Shown piece after piece: positions 46,211 to 55,991 of a stretch of 64,000 bases of DNA. Source of the DNA: Dyadobacter sp. NIV53 (GTDB lineage Bacteria > Bacteroidota > Bacteroidia > Cytophagales > Spirosomataceae); contig NZ_CP081299.1 in assembly GCF_019711195.1 (NCBI RefSeq), positions 2,666,001-2,730,000 on the forward strand, in the 5' to 3' direction. The notes beneath the pieces are model-generated. The model saw only the letters and a program-made list of their open reading frames with translations. It did no database searches and was not told the origin of the DNA. Each line of letters opens with the position of its first letter. Positions within the stretch are counted from its first letter, which is position 1. A program made the translations under genes and the position numbers.

Positions 46211-48769
46211 ATGGAAGTTATCAGATCGTTTTTTAATAAAATCAGAACTTTGTTGCAATCTGTTGTAAGACAGGCCTCAACATTCATTAATAGCATAGTA
46301 TATCGTTTTTTCTGCCTGGTCGCTGGAAAAGACCGTACTGATGCGTTTCTTTATACTGTCCGTAAAAATAGAAAATCATTCAGGGAATGGCGGGATAGCA
46401 AACTGGACAAAAACTCGGCTTATTATAAACCGGTTTCCATTGCATGGAAAACCTTATTATACGGTTTTCTGGGTTTTGCTTTCTATATTTTTTGTATAGA
46501 AACCAATTTTCTTTACCTCATGGGAAGCATGCCCAGTGTAGAAGACCTGCAAAATCCAAAAGTTTCGCAATCTTCCGAAATTTATACTGCAGACGGCGTT
46601 ATGATCGGGAAATTTTATACCGAAAACAGAACACCTGTTACTGCAAAAATGATTTCCCCGAATCTGGTTAAAGCTTTAATAGCCACGGAAGACATCCGGT
46701 TTTATACTCATTCAGGAATTGATTATAAAGCCATGGCAAGTGTGGCGCTAAACATAGTTTCAGGCACTACGGATCGTGGAGGTGGCAGTACAATTACACA
46801 GCAATTAGCTAAAAAACTTTTCAAAACACGGAAAAGTGATGCCAGGGGTTTACTTGGTCCTGTTCCGGGATTAGGGACACTTATTTATAAAACCAAAGAA
46901 TGGCTGACGGCGATCAAACTGGAAAGGAATTTCACCAAAGAAGAGATCCTGACCATGTATTTCAACACAGTAGATTATGGCAACAATGCTTATGGGATAA
47001 ATACAGCTGCAAAATCTTATTTCAGCAAATCCCCTGATAGCCTGAACATACAGGAATCCGCTGTGCTCGTCGGGTTGCAAAAAGCTACAACTACATACAA
47101 TCCGATACGCAATCCAAAACGCTCACTGGAACGTCGTAATGTTGTAATTTCCCAGATGCAGAAATACGGTTACCTCACTGTAAAGCAGGCCGATTCTATC
47201 AGCGCATTACCAACGATTTTAAATACAAAATTTGAAACGCCTTATGACGGCAATGCCAATTACTTTAAAAATGCAGTAGTTGATTTTGTAAAAAAATGGG
47301 GTGAAGAAAACGGTTACGATCTGTATACCGATGGTTTGAAAATCTACACGACCATTGATTCCCGGATGCAGGAAGATGCAGAAGAAGCAATGACCCAGAA
47401 AATGAAACAATTACAGCGCGTTTTTGAAGATCACTGGGGTAAACAAAATCCATGGGTTGATGAAAACGGTAAAGAAATCCCTGATTTTCTTGCCAACGTT
47501 GTTAAAAGAACAAGCAGGTATAAAAATCTGGCAGCCAAATTCCCAAACAGTCCGGACAGTGTACTTTTTTATCTCAATAAAAAAGATACGATGACAGTTT
47601 ATGACTGGAAAAACAGCGGGGAAATGAAAAAATACTGGAGTTCGATGGATTCTCTGGATTATTATAAAAGAGTATTGCGTGCCGGAATGATGGCGATGGA
47701 CCCGCACAATGGCCAGATTAAAGCCTGGGTAGGTGGACTGGATTATAATTATTTCAAATATGATGCTGTAAAACAAGGTAAAAGACAACCTGGATCCACA
47801 TTTAAGCCATTTGTTTATACCACTGCCATTGATGATTCCAGCTTCAATATGTCACCTTGCAGCCAGATTGAGGACAAACCTTTCTCAAAAAAATATGTAG
47901 AAAAAGGCGAAGAAAAAGAATGGAAACCAAGAAATGCAACGGGTTACTGGACTTACTCCAACATGACTTTACGCCGGGCCCTGGCGCAATCTGTCAACTC
48001 TGTTACAGCACAGCTAACTGACGAGGTGGGGCCGGCCAATGTAGTTCGTTATGCTAAGAAAATGGGAATAACAACACCATTGGAAGCACTGCCATCAATT
48101 GGCCTCGGACCGTTTGACGTATCACTTTATGACATGGTTGCTGCTTACAGCGTTTTTGTGAATAATGGTACTTATACCAAACCTATACTGGTTACAAAAA
48201 TTGAAGACAGTAATGGTAAAATCATTGAAGAATTTCAGCCGGAACACCATGAAGCGATTAGCCCGGAATCAGCATTTCTGATGGTACATATGCTTAAAGG
48301 TGGTGTAGAAGAACCGGGTGGAACTTCGGGAAGTATCAAATGGCGGTTTGATGTAGCTAAAAATAACAATGAAATAGGCGGTAAAACGGGTACAACTTCT
48401 AACAACTCAGATGGCTGGTTTATGTGTATTACGCGCGATCTGGTGATTGGTGCCTGGGTTGGAGGAGATGACAGAAGTATTCACTTCCGAACGACTAACC
48501 TTGGGGAAGGTGCTAAAACGGCATTGCCCATCGTAGGCAGTTTTCTCGAAAAGATTTATAAGGATAAATCTATTGGTATAGAACCCGGTCCATTTCCTAA
48601 GCCCAGCTTTAAGATTAACAAGGAATATCAATGCGTTACTTATTATGCACCATCTGATGACGATTCTCTGGAAATAGAAGGTGATAGTACACCGGTTAAA
48701 AGAAATGAAGATGACGACTTTCTGATAGGCCCGCCGCCAATTCCGATAGATACGGGAAGAAGGAACTAG
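46211..48769 (+). CDS. penicillin-binding protein 1A (bifunctional transglycosylase/transpeptidase)
   Basis: This 852-aa class A PBP has a cytoplasmic N-terminus, one membrane anchor (about residues 77-104), a GT51 transglycosylase domain and a transpeptidase domain. GT51 motifs are TEDIRFYTHSGID and RGGGSTITQQLAKKLF, followed by KEEILTMYFNTVDYGNNAYG. The transpeptidase has SxxK at S529 (STFK), SVN in AQSVNSVTAQL, and KTGTT near 725. It polymerises and cross-links peptidoglycan. I chose the ATG at 46211. A TTG one codon earlier is in frame. An acidic tail ends the protein. Confidence 0.94.
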   Translation: MEVIRSFFNKIRTLLQSVVRQASTFINSIVYRFFCLVAGKDRTDAFLYTVRKNRKSFREWRDSKLDKNSAYYKPVSIAWKTLLYGFLGFAFYIFCIETNFLYLMGSMPSVEDLQNPKVSQSSEIYTADGVMIGKFYTENRTPVTAKMISPNLVKALIATEDIRFYTHSGIDYKAMASVALNIVSGTTDRGGGSTITQQLAKKLFKTRKSDARGLLGPVPGLGTLIYKTKEWLTAIKLERNFTKEEILTMYFNTVDYGNNAYGINTAAKSYFSKSPDSLNIQESAVLVGLQKATTTYNPIRNPKRSLERRNVVISQMQKYGYLTVKQADSISALPTILNTKFETPYDGNANYFKNAVVDFVKKWGEENGYDLYTDGLKIYTTIDSRMQEDAEEAMTQKMKQLQRVFEDHWGKQNPWVDENGKEIPDFLANVVKRTSRYKNLAAKFPNSPDSVLFYLNKKDTMTVYDWKNSGEMKKYWSSMDSLDYYKRVLRAGMMAMDPHNGQIKAWVGGLDYNYFKYDAVKQGKRQPGSTFKPFVYTTAIDDSSFNMSPCSQIEDKPFSKKYVEKGEEKEWKPRNATGYWTYSNMTLRRALAQSVNSVTAQLTDEVGPANVVRYAKKMGITTPLEALPSIGLGPFDVSLYDMVAAYSVFVNNGTYTKPILVTKIEDSNGKIIEEFQPEHHEAISPESAFLMVHMLKGGVEEPGGTSGSIKWRFDVAKNNNEIGGKTGTTSNNSDGWFMCITRDLVIGAWVGGDDRSIHFRTTNLGEGAKTALPIVGSFLEKIYKDKSIGIEPGPFPKPSFKINKEYQCVTYYAPSDDDSLEIEGDSTPVKRNEDDDFLIGPPPIPIDTGRRN

Positions 48770-48881
48770 TTTTGAAGTTCAAAGTTTAGACAGGCCGCCA
48801 CTTTAATGTAGCACTGGTTCAGCATAATATTCGAATCTTTTAAAATCAAAGGCGTTATTTCGAGTGAAATTATTTTTATAT

Positions 48882-48926
48882 AAAATCAGAGGCGTGGAGA
48901 TTTGTTTCTTCTACCTCTGATTTTTT
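48882..48926 (+). terminator. terminator between the PBP1A and TSUP genes
   Basis: AAAATCAGAGG (48882-48892) pairs exactly with CCTCTGATTTT (48914-48924), with a T tract. It separates two same-strand genes. Confidence 0.85.
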
Positions 48927-48959
48927 ATTTGTGTTTTATAAAAGGCAGAAATTGATTAA

Positions 48960-49730
48960 ATGACCCAGGAATTAATATTACTTTGTTTTGTTTCTTTTTT
49001 TGCCGGTTTTGTTGATGCTATTGTAGGAGGAGGCGGTTTGATCCAGACACCTGCCATGTTGATTATATTGCCGCAATATCCCATTGCAACGCTGTTGGCA
49101 ACCACCAAAATCCCTTCATTCAGCGGTACTGCATTTGCCGCTTTTAAATATTCAAGGAAGATAAAAATTGACTGGAAACTCCTGGTTCCTGTCATTTTCA
49201 CCGCATTCTGTGGAGCTACACTTGGAGCTTACTGTATCACACTAATCGGCAGTGATGGGATCAAACCCGTCATTCTGGTATTTCTAATAGGCATTGCGAT
49301 TTACACCTATTCTCAAAAGAATTTTGGATTACATCAGGAGAAGGATCTTTCTTTTGCCAGGCAATTAATTATTGGTCTCACTTTTGGCTTTTTGATTGGT
49401 TTTTACGATGGCCTTATCGGTCCGGGAACTGGTACTTTTCTGGTACTGGCTTTTGTATCGTTACTCGGAAATGACTTTATCAGATCGAGCGCCAATGCAA
49501 AATATGTGAATGTCGGGACTAATATTGCAGCCATTATTTATTTTGCCAAAACAGGGCATATCCTTTATGAATATGCAATTCCAATGGCAGTATTCAATTT
49601 ATGCGGTTCGTTTCTGGGCATTAAACTGGCATTACTGAAAGGCAATAAATTTATCCGCATTTTTTTCCTGGTTATTGTCTCAGCGACGATTCTTAGGTTT
49701 GGGTGGGATATTTTTATGAGGAAGGTTTAA
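48960..49730 (+). CDS. TSUP family transporter (TauE/SafE)
   Basis: This 256-aa membrane protein has about eight membrane helices and the TSUP hallmark FFAGFVDAIVGGGGLIQTPA at the N-terminus, repeated in variant form as GFYDGLIGPGTGTFLVLAF in the second half. TSUP proteins export or import small sulfonates, sulfite or other organic anions. The substrate is not predictable. The last 51 bases overlap the opposite-strand gene that ends at 49680. Confidence 0.9.
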   Translation: MTQELILLCFVSFFAGFVDAIVGGGGLIQTPAMLIILPQYPIATLLATTKIPSFSGTAFAAFKYSRKIKIDWKLLVPVIFTAFCGATLGAYCITLIGSDGIKPVILVFLIGIAIYTYSQKNFGLHQEKDLSFARQLIIGLTFGFLIGFYDGLIGPGTGTFLVLAFVSLLGNDFIRSSANAKYVNVGTNIAAIIYFAKTGHILYEYAIPMAVFNLCGSFLGIKLALLKGNKFIRIFFLVIVSATILRFGWDIFMRKV

Positions 49731-49925
49731 TTTTTTGGCTGGTTTTTTATTAAAGTACCGGAAGTAAATAAATGTCAGAAGCAAGACCAGCGTAACAGAT
49801 ATAATGAGGTAAATCAAAGGCACATTTTCCTTTCCATACCGTGGTGTCCGGTATTCCTGGTAAGACATTACCGCCATAAAAATCGCAGTAATGATAATGC
49901 CTATATTATATTTTAAGAATTTCAT
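49680..49925 (-). CDS. small two-helix membrane protein (hypothetical)
   Basis: This 81-aa protein (from the ATG at 49925, MKFLKYNIGIIITAIFMAVM) has two membrane helices (about 6-22 and 36-54) and a strongly basic tail (NKKPAKKLNLPHKNIPPKPK). The start at 49967 would add 14 residues. It is convergent with the TSUP gene and overlaps its 3' end by 51 bp, and it lies upstream of an ABC exporter gene on the same strand. No family recognised. It is probably real because helices, charge distribution and position are coherent. Confidence 0.5.
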   Translation of the reverse strand: MKFLKYNIGIIITAIFMAVMSYQEYRTPRYGKENVPLIYLIISVTLVLLLTFIYFRYFNKKPAKKLNLPHKNIPPKPKNRR

Positions 49926-49988
49926 TGCATTGGTTTTTAAGAGGCAATTTTTATTTAAGAAAGGCAAAAAACTTAATCTGAATAAATT

Positions 49989-51758
49989 CTATCCAATCTT
50001 TAAAACCTCCTTATACTGCATTCTGTATAAGTTCGCATAGAAACCTTCTTTTTCCAGCAACTGTTCATGGTTTCCTTCTTCCATGATCAACCCTTTGTCT
50101 ACTACGATGATCTTATCGGCTTCCTGAATCGTTGAAAGCCTGTGTGCAATAACAATGGCAGTACGGCCTTTCATTAGTATTTCAATTGCTTTTTGTATCA
50201 GTTCTTCCGTTTCACTGTCAACCGAAGAAGTCGCTTCGTCCAGTACAATAATCTTGGGTTCGTGAACCATTGCTCTTACAAAAGATATCAACTGGCGTTG
50301 TCCGACAGATAATGTAGAACCCCGTTCCATGACATTGTAAGTGTAACCACCAGGTAATCTTTCAATGAAATCATGTACACCAACCAATCTGGCGGCTTCT
50401 ACGATTTTTTCATGGGTAATAGAAAAATCACCCAAACGGATATTATTTTCTATCGTGTCAGAAAACAGGAAAACATCCTGTAAAACCACACCCACATGCC
50501 TGCGCAATGCATTTAATTCATAATCATGCACTTCAATATCATCTACGTAAATGTTGCCTTTATTAATATCGTAAAAGCGCGTCAGTAAATTGATAATTGA
50601 AGATTTCCCTGCTCCTGTTGCACCTACAAATGCTATGGTTTTTCCTTCATCAACCGTAAAATTGATATCTTTCAGCACATATTCTTCCTCATTATAAGCA
50701 AACCAAACATTTTTGAATTCAACTTTTCCCCGGATCGTTGCCGGAGCAAAAGTCCCTTCATTGGAAGTATATTCGTCGCTGTCCAGCAATTTTAAAATCC
50801 TGTCTGTACTTACAATTCCCATTTGTAACGTATTAAAACGGTCGGCAAGCTGACGGATCGGGCGAAAAAACAAGTTGATAAACATTACAAAAGCGGTGAC
50901 TGTACCAAATGTAACTTCAGATTGTAATATCTGCCTGGAACCATACCATACCACCAAACCGGTTCCGGCAGCTGCGATTACATCAGCAACAGGATAATAA
51001 ATAGAATAGTATAAAATCGACCTGATGTTGGCGTCGCGGTGCACTTTGTTAATATCCTGAAATTTCTTGTATTCAATATTTTCACTGCTGAAAATCTGTA
51101 CAATGCTCATTCCTGTGATATGTTCCTGTACAAAAGAATTCAGATTAGAGACCGCCGCACGCACTTCATTGAATGAGTCCTTAATTTTTTCTTTGAACAC
51201 ATAAGTACAAATGAGCATAATGGGAATCGTCGACAAGCTAATTACAGACAGACGCCAATCGGTATAAAACATAACGCCGATGATTAACACCAATTGCAGA
51301 ATATCCCCGGCAATAGCAGCCATTCCGTCACTAAATACATTGGACAGTGTTTCTACATCAGAAATAGTGCGTGTTACCAGACGGCCAATGGGAGTCTGAT
51401 CAAAAAATTTAAGACGAAGTCCGATGATTTTCTGATAAAGCTGTACCCGAATATCCCTGATAATATATTGCCCTAACCAGCCTGACATATATGTATTCCA
51501 GAACTGGGCTAATCCCTGAATGATCGTAACAATGATCATCACGACCAGCATGAGAGTCAGCTGTGAATAATCTCCGTTGGCAACAGGTTTATCAAGTGTA
51601 TATTTAATTAAAAGTGGAGTCAGGGGTGCCAGCAATGCGTTCAGCATTATAATGGCGATCAGCAAATAAAACTGCTTCTGATACGGACGAACGAACGCAT
51701 ATAAACGCCGTAAAGTGGGAAGATCAAATATTTGGCCGCTTTTAGTTTCCTGATTCAC
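49989..51758 (-). CDS. MsbA-like ABC exporter (fused permease and ATPase)
   Basis: This 589-aa half-transporter has six membrane helices in the N-terminal 320 residues and one ABC domain. Walker A is GATGAGKSS near residue 381. The signature is LSVGQRQLISFVRAM, and Walker B is KIIVLDEATSSVD, followed by the H-loop IAHRLST. Such proteins act as homodimers that export lipids or drugs. It appears to be followed by the small membrane-protein gene on the same strand. Lipid A export by analogy with MsbA is possible but not shown. Confidence 0.9.
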   Translation of the reverse strand: MNQETKSGQIFDLPTLRRLYAFVRPYQKQFYLLIAIIMLNALLAPLTPLLIKYTLDKPVANGDYSQLTLMLVVMIIVTIIQGLAQFWNTYMSGWLGQYIIRDIRVQLYQKIIGLRLKFFDQTPIGRLVTRTISDVETLSNVFSDGMAAIAGDILQLVLIIGVMFYTDWRLSVISLSTIPIMLICTYVFKEKIKDSFNEVRAAVSNLNSFVQEHITGMSIVQIFSSENIEYKKFQDINKVHRDANIRSILYYSIYYPVADVIAAAGTGLVVWYGSRQILQSEVTFGTVTAFVMFINLFFRPIRQLADRFNTLQMGIVSTDRILKLLDSDEYTSNEGTFAPATIRGKVEFKNVWFAYNEEEYVLKDINFTVDEGKTIAFVGATGAGKSSIINLLTRFYDINKGNIYVDDIEVHDYELNALRRHVGVVLQDVFLFSDTIENNIRLGDFSITHEKIVEAARLVGVHDFIERLPGGYTYNVMERGSTLSVGQRQLISFVRAMVHEPKIIVLDEATSSVDSETEELIQKAIEILMKGRTAIVIAHRLSTIQEADKIIVVDKGLIMEEGNHEQLLEKEGFYANLYRMQYKEVLKIG

Positions 51759-51851
51759 TGATTATCTTTATAATTTAACTTTAATATCTCAAACATCTCA
51801 TAACGAACAACAGAAAAGCAAAATTAGTCACCAGCAGAATAAAAAATTGTA

Positions 51852-51982
51852 TAGATAGCGCGAACGTTTCCGTTCGTGATTATTATTTTTGGGCCTCCGG
51901 CTTGATTTTATTAAATAATTTATATCATTAAGGCCGGAGGCCTATAAATAGTGATCACGAAGGGGGACGTTCGCGCTATCTA
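51852..51982. repeat. 131-bp palindromic intergenic element (REP/MITE-like)
   Basis: The outer arms begin TAGATAGCGCGAACGT and end ACGTTCGCGCTATCTA. The arms stay complementary with mismatches through TTCGTGAT and GGCCTCCGGC, about 50 bp each, around an AT-rich centre of about 25 bp. There is no coding sequence. It lies between divergent genes. A decayed copy of one arm occurs at 55992-56045. Confidence 0.85.
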
Positions 51983-51991
51983 AAAAAACCT

Positions 51992-52546
51992 ATGGAATTG
52001 TTTCTCAGTTTGTGTCTCGGATTAGGACTTAGTGCCAGTTGTGGTTTCAGGGTATTCTTACCTATGCTGGCAGCAAATATTGCCGCTATGAACGGATGGA
52101 TCACTCCGGGAGAAAATTTTGAATGGCTGGCAACATGGCCAGCATTTTTTGCTTTATTGATGGCTACAATTGCCGAAATAGGCGGGTACTATTTGCCTTT
52201 CATTGATAATTTACTTGATACCATAGCCACACCAGCCGCGGTAGTTGCAGGCACATTACTGACAACTTCCTTTATACAGATCGACAGTCCGGTTTTACAC
52301 TGGGGACTTGGGTTAATTGTGGGCGGCGGAACGGCAGGTCTGGTACAGGCCGGCACTGGTTTTTTACGGTTGCTTTCCTCCAAAACAACTGCCGGTATAG
52401 GAAATCCTGTGGTTTCTACTGCTGAAAATGTTGCTTCATTCAGCCTTTCCGGATTAGCTATTTTTTTGCCCGTTATTGCTTTGGTGCTGGTAGTTTTAAT
52501 GGTTTTATGGCTTTTGAAAAAGTTAATACGTTTGAGAAAGTCATAA
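51992..52546 (+). CDS. DUF4126 membrane protein
   Basis: This 184-aa protein has four or five membrane segments and the DUF4126 start LGLGLSASCGFRVFLPML. The middle contains PFIDNLLDTIATPAAVVAG and the tail ALVLVVLMVLWLLKKLI. The family is widespread and its function is unknown. It is divergent from the ABC exporter, with the palindromic element just upstream, and the AraC regulator gene follows after 13 bp. Confidence 0.88.
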   Translation: MELFLSLCLGLGLSASCGFRVFLPMLAANIAAMNGWITPGENFEWLATWPAFFALLMATIAEIGGYYLPFIDNLLDTIATPAAVVAGTLLTTSFIQIDSPVLHWGLGLIVGGGTAGLVQAGTGFLRLLSSKTTAGIGNPVVSTAENVASFSLSGLAIFLPVIALVLVVLMVLWLLKKLIRLRKS

Positions 52547-52559
52547 CCCAGTACAGTTC

Positions 52560-53471
52560 ATGTCCGATTCCATACCCGTTCATTCCTTGCCAAGATCACC
52601 GGGTAAAGTTCCTGCACTGAAAATTTACAAGTTCAAAAACAGTACTGAAAATGGAACCGAATTACCTGATTCATTGCCAATTACGCCGCTCCCTACTGAT
52701 ACACCGCACCGGCATACTTATTATGAAATCCTGTTTATAGAAAAAGGCCAGGGTTTTCATGAAATTGACTTTCATTCTTATCCCGTACAGGCTTCCGCAC
52801 TGCATTTTCTTACACCGGGCCAGGTTCATTTACTTCATTTTTCTACATCCTGCCAAGGTTTTATTGTGGCTTTTTCGGAGGATTTCTACACATTTTATAA
52901 TCCGGAAAACGCAGGACTTTCCCAGCTTTCCTTTTTTCAGCCGGGCCGTCGTCAACCAGTTATTGCACTTACAGATCCCGAAAGGCATTATTTCCATAAC
53001 ATCATGGAAAACATGGTTTCTGATCATTTGCAGGCTGAAACAGATCAGGCACTGATTGGTAAATATTTAGGTTTACTCATACAAAAATGCGGATTGTTGG
53101 CTCAAAAAGAATCGCATCATTTTGAAACTAATTCACCACCACCAGACCTGCTGGGCCGTTTTCAGGAAATGGTTGAAAAAAATTTCAGGCAAATGCACGA
53201 GGTACAGCAATATGCAACTATGCTTTCTGTGTCGCCGGATTATTTAAGCAAAATCGTTAAAAAATATCTGGGTACGCCTGCACAGGAATATATTCTGGAC
53301 AAACTTTTACTGGAAGCAAAACGGCTGCTTGTATTTACACACCTCAGCAGCAAAGAAGTTGCCTATCATATCAATATGGAGGATCCGTCCTATTTTGGAA
53401 GGATTTTCAAGAAAAAAACCGGACTGACTCCAAACGAATACCGCGACCATGTACGGAAAAGTGCCATTTAA
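52560..53471 (+). CDS. AraC-family transcriptional regulator
   Basis: This 303-aa protein has an N-terminal cupin-type sensing domain (PHRHTYYEILFIEKGQGFHE, about 48-67). The C-terminal AraC helix-turn-helix pair is at about 205-298 (YATMLSVSPDYLSKIVKKYL, VAYHINMEDPSYFGRIFKKK). It immediately precedes the GH88-type gene and other sugar genes on the same strand, so it likely controls that locus in response to a sugar. Its gene follows DUF4126 by 13 bp. Confidence 0.92.
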   Translation: MSDSIPVHSLPRSPGKVPALKIYKFKNSTENGTELPDSLPITPLPTDTPHRHTYYEILFIEKGQGFHEIDFHSYPVQASALHFLTPGQVHLLHFSTSCQGFIVAFSEDFYTFYNPENAGLSQLSFFQPGRRQPVIALTDPERHYFHNIMENMVSDHLQAETDQALIGKYLGLLIQKCGLLAQKESHHFETNSPPPDLLGRFQEMVEKNFRQMHEVQQYATMLSVSPDYLSKIVKKYLGTPAQEYILDKLLLEAKRLLVFTHLSSKEVAYHINMEDPSYFGRIFKKKTGLTPNEYRDHVRKSAI

Positions 53472-53563
53472 TAGCAAAAATGTACCTTGCTGGTAATTAG
53501 TACTAATAATATCTCTGTATTGTCCTAAAATAAAAAGGCTTAATAATACTATTGATATAATTT

Positions 53564-54940
53564 ATGCAAATTCGCAACGATCTTACAGCGGCTTCTCTTC
53601 AACCAAAAATTGACAAATTGTGGGAGCTTTCAGCTGAAAAAATCCGGCTTATATCCACGGAATATGATAACTCAAAAGGCACTCCGGTATTTACAGTAAA
53701 TGGAAAATATACCCTGCGCGGCTGGACTGAATGGACACAGGGTTTCCAGTACGGCGCCGAAGTTTTACAATATGACGTAACCGGTGATCCTGCATTTTTA
53801 GATAGTGCGAAAAAAAATACGGTTAATTCAATGGCTTCGCATGTAAGTCATTTTGGTGTTCACGACCATGGTTTTAATAATGTCAGCACGTATGGCAATT
53901 TGCTGAGGCTAATGAACGAAGGACGGATTACTGAGAACACCTGGGAAAGAAATTTCTATGAACTTGCGCTGAAAATTTCAGGCTCGGTTCAGGCAAAACG
54001 CTGGACTGATACCAGGGACGGAAAAGGCTATATACATTCTTTTAACGGCCCGCATTCCCTCTTTGTAGATACTATCCGTTCGGTGCGTGCGCTGATGGTT
54101 TCCCATTTGCTCGGTCATAGTTTAATGGGTGAAAATGATGTAAAAACCAGTTTGCTGGAAAAAGGTATTTATCATTCACTTGCTACGGCAAAATACTCTG
54201 TTTACTATGGTGAAGGCAGGGATAGTTATGATCTGTGGGGGCGTACAGCTCACGAAAGTGTGTTTAATACCAATGACGGAAATTTCCGGTGCCCGAATTC
54301 ACAGCAGGGGTTTTCCGGTTTCACGACCTGGACACGCGGATTGGCCTGGGCAATGACCGGTTTTGCGGAACAATTGGAAACCCTTGTTCAATTTTCAGAC
54401 GACGAACTTATTCCACTTGGCGGACGAGCTGAAATTGAAAGCATTTTTCTCAAAGCTGCCAAAGCTACCTGTGATTTTTATATTGAAAATACGGCAGCCG
54501 ACGGCATTCCTTACTGGGATACCGGTGCTCCGCAACTGTACAAATTAGGTGATTACACCTCCCGTACTTCCGATCCATACAACGATTTTGAACCGATCGA
54601 CAGTTCAGCTGCCGCGATTGGTGCGCAGGGATTATTGCGTTTGGGAAAATATCTGAATGATAAAAATGAAGATGGAAGCCGTTACTGGCAGGCAGGTCTA
54701 ACTGCACTCGATGCCCTTTTTGCTGAACCTTATTTGTCAGCTAACCCTACACATCAGGGATTGATCCTGCATTCTATCTATCACCGTCCAAATGGCTGGG
54801 ATCATATTACGGCAAGGCAAAAAATTCCAAATGGTGAATCAAGTATGTGGGGGGATTATCATGCAAGAGAGGTTGCGCTGTACCTGCACCGGATCAATAA
54901 AGGATTGCCATATTATTCTTATCTGGGAGCGGTTAGATAA
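53564..54940 (+). CDS. GH88-type unsaturated glucuronyl hydrolase
   Basis: This 458-aa protein has no signal peptide and should work in the cytoplasm. The alpha/alpha-barrel GH88 signatures are HDHGFNN with D101, LFVDTIRSVRAL with D169, and TTWTRGLAWAMTG. D101 and D169 match the pair of catalytic-region aspartates of this family (spacing 68). Such enzymes hydrate and remove the unsaturated uronic acid left at the non-reducing end of oligosaccharides cut by polysaccharide lyases. No lyase or SusCD pair is next to it, so the source of the oligosaccharide is unclear. It follows the AraC regulator by 92 bp. Confidence 0.85.
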   Translation: MQIRNDLTAASLQPKIDKLWELSAEKIRLISTEYDNSKGTPVFTVNGKYTLRGWTEWTQGFQYGAEVLQYDVTGDPAFLDSAKKNTVNSMASHVSHFGVHDHGFNNVSTYGNLLRLMNEGRITENTWERNFYELALKISGSVQAKRWTDTRDGKGYIHSFNGPHSLFVDTIRSVRALMVSHLLGHSLMGENDVKTSLLEKGIYHSLATAKYSVYYGEGRDSYDLWGRTAHESVFNTNDGNFRCPNSQQGFSGFTTWTRGLAWAMTGFAEQLETLVQFSDDELIPLGGRAEIESIFLKAAKATCDFYIENTAADGIPYWDTGAPQLYKLGDYTSRTSDPYNDFEPIDSSAAAIGAQGLLRLGKYLNDKNEDGSRYWQAGLTALDALFAEPYLSANPTHQGLILHSIYHRPNGWDHITARQKIPNGESSMWGDYHAREVALYLHRINKGLPYYSYLGAVR

Positions 54941-55149
54941 TTATTGATGGTTAATTGTTAATGACACTTGTATCTGAATATATCAGATTTTGCAAAGTCA
55001 TGACGACAACCAGCCACTATTTCAATTTCCATAAAAATTATCAATAAAACACTTGCCAGGCCATTGAGAACATCTCATTATTATTAAGATTAAAACTTAG
55101 AAGGAAAATTAAATACACCGCCATTAACCATTAATAATTTCAATTAAGA

Positions 55150-55964
55150 ATGAACCTCGATCGCTGCTGTATACATACTATTACAACCAAACCTTGGGGC
55201 TTGCCGGAGGCAGTGGAAAATTATGCCGCAGCTGGTGTAAAAGGTATTAGCGTTTGGCAGGGTGCGACCGAAGGAATTGGTCCGCATCGGGCAGGAGAAA
55301 TCATCAGGAAAGCCGGTTTGGAAATTGTTTCTTATGTCCGTGGTGGCTTTTTTCCTCATACCAGCAGCGCAGGACGAGCTCAGGCAATTGATCATAATAA
55401 AAAATTACTTGAAGAAGCTGCCGCTCTTGGTGCTCCTATGATTGTACTGGTTTGCGGCGCGTCGCCGGATCAGTCCATGGAAAAATCGCGCGGGCAAATA
55501 AGGGAAGGAATTGAAGCTATTTTACCATTAGCAGAAAAACTGAATGTAAAACTGGCGATAGAACCTTTACATCCAATGTATGCTGCCGATCGTTCTGCCA
55601 TAAATACATTATCACAAGCCAATGATATGGCAGAATCCTTCCAATCTGGCTTTGTTGGTGTGGCAGTGGATGTTTATCACCTCTGGTGGGATGCAAATCT
55701 GGAAAAAGAAATAGCCAGATGCGGCGCTCACGGAAACTTATTCGCTTACCATGTTTGCGACTGGAAAGTCAATACGATCGACCTCCTTAACGACCGTGGA
55801 TTAATGGGAGAAGGTTGTATTGACCTGAAAAAATTCGTAGCTGGGTAGAAGCAACTGGCTTTAATGGCTTCTGCGAAGTGGAAATATTTTCAAATATTCA
55901 TTGGGCGAAGGATCAGCATTTGTTTTTAAAAGAAATTACCACGGCATTTTTGGAAAAGGTTTAA
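55150..55964 (+). pseudogene. TIM-barrel sugar isomerase/epimerase, interrupted by a -1 frameshift
   Basis: The main frame (MNLDRCCIHTITTKPWGLPE) covers most of the barrel, including LAIEPLHPMYAADRSA and VGVAVDVYHLWWDANLEKEI with metal-binding acidic and histidine residues. It stops at 55848 just after an A run at 55828-55833. Adding one A continues it as DLKKIRSWVEATGFNGFCEV to a stop at 55964, which provides the last barrel strand with E-V-E-I-F. The restored length is about 271 aa, normal for the family. It lies between the GH88 and Gfo/Idh genes in the sugar locus. The substrate is unknown. Confidence 0.85.
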
Positions 55965-55991
55965 GGTTGATTATGCTGATAAAAAATTTGG

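Noticed and set aside
47411..47788. 125-codon frame antisense to PBP1A
   Set aside because: Composition and position are those of a shadow frame.
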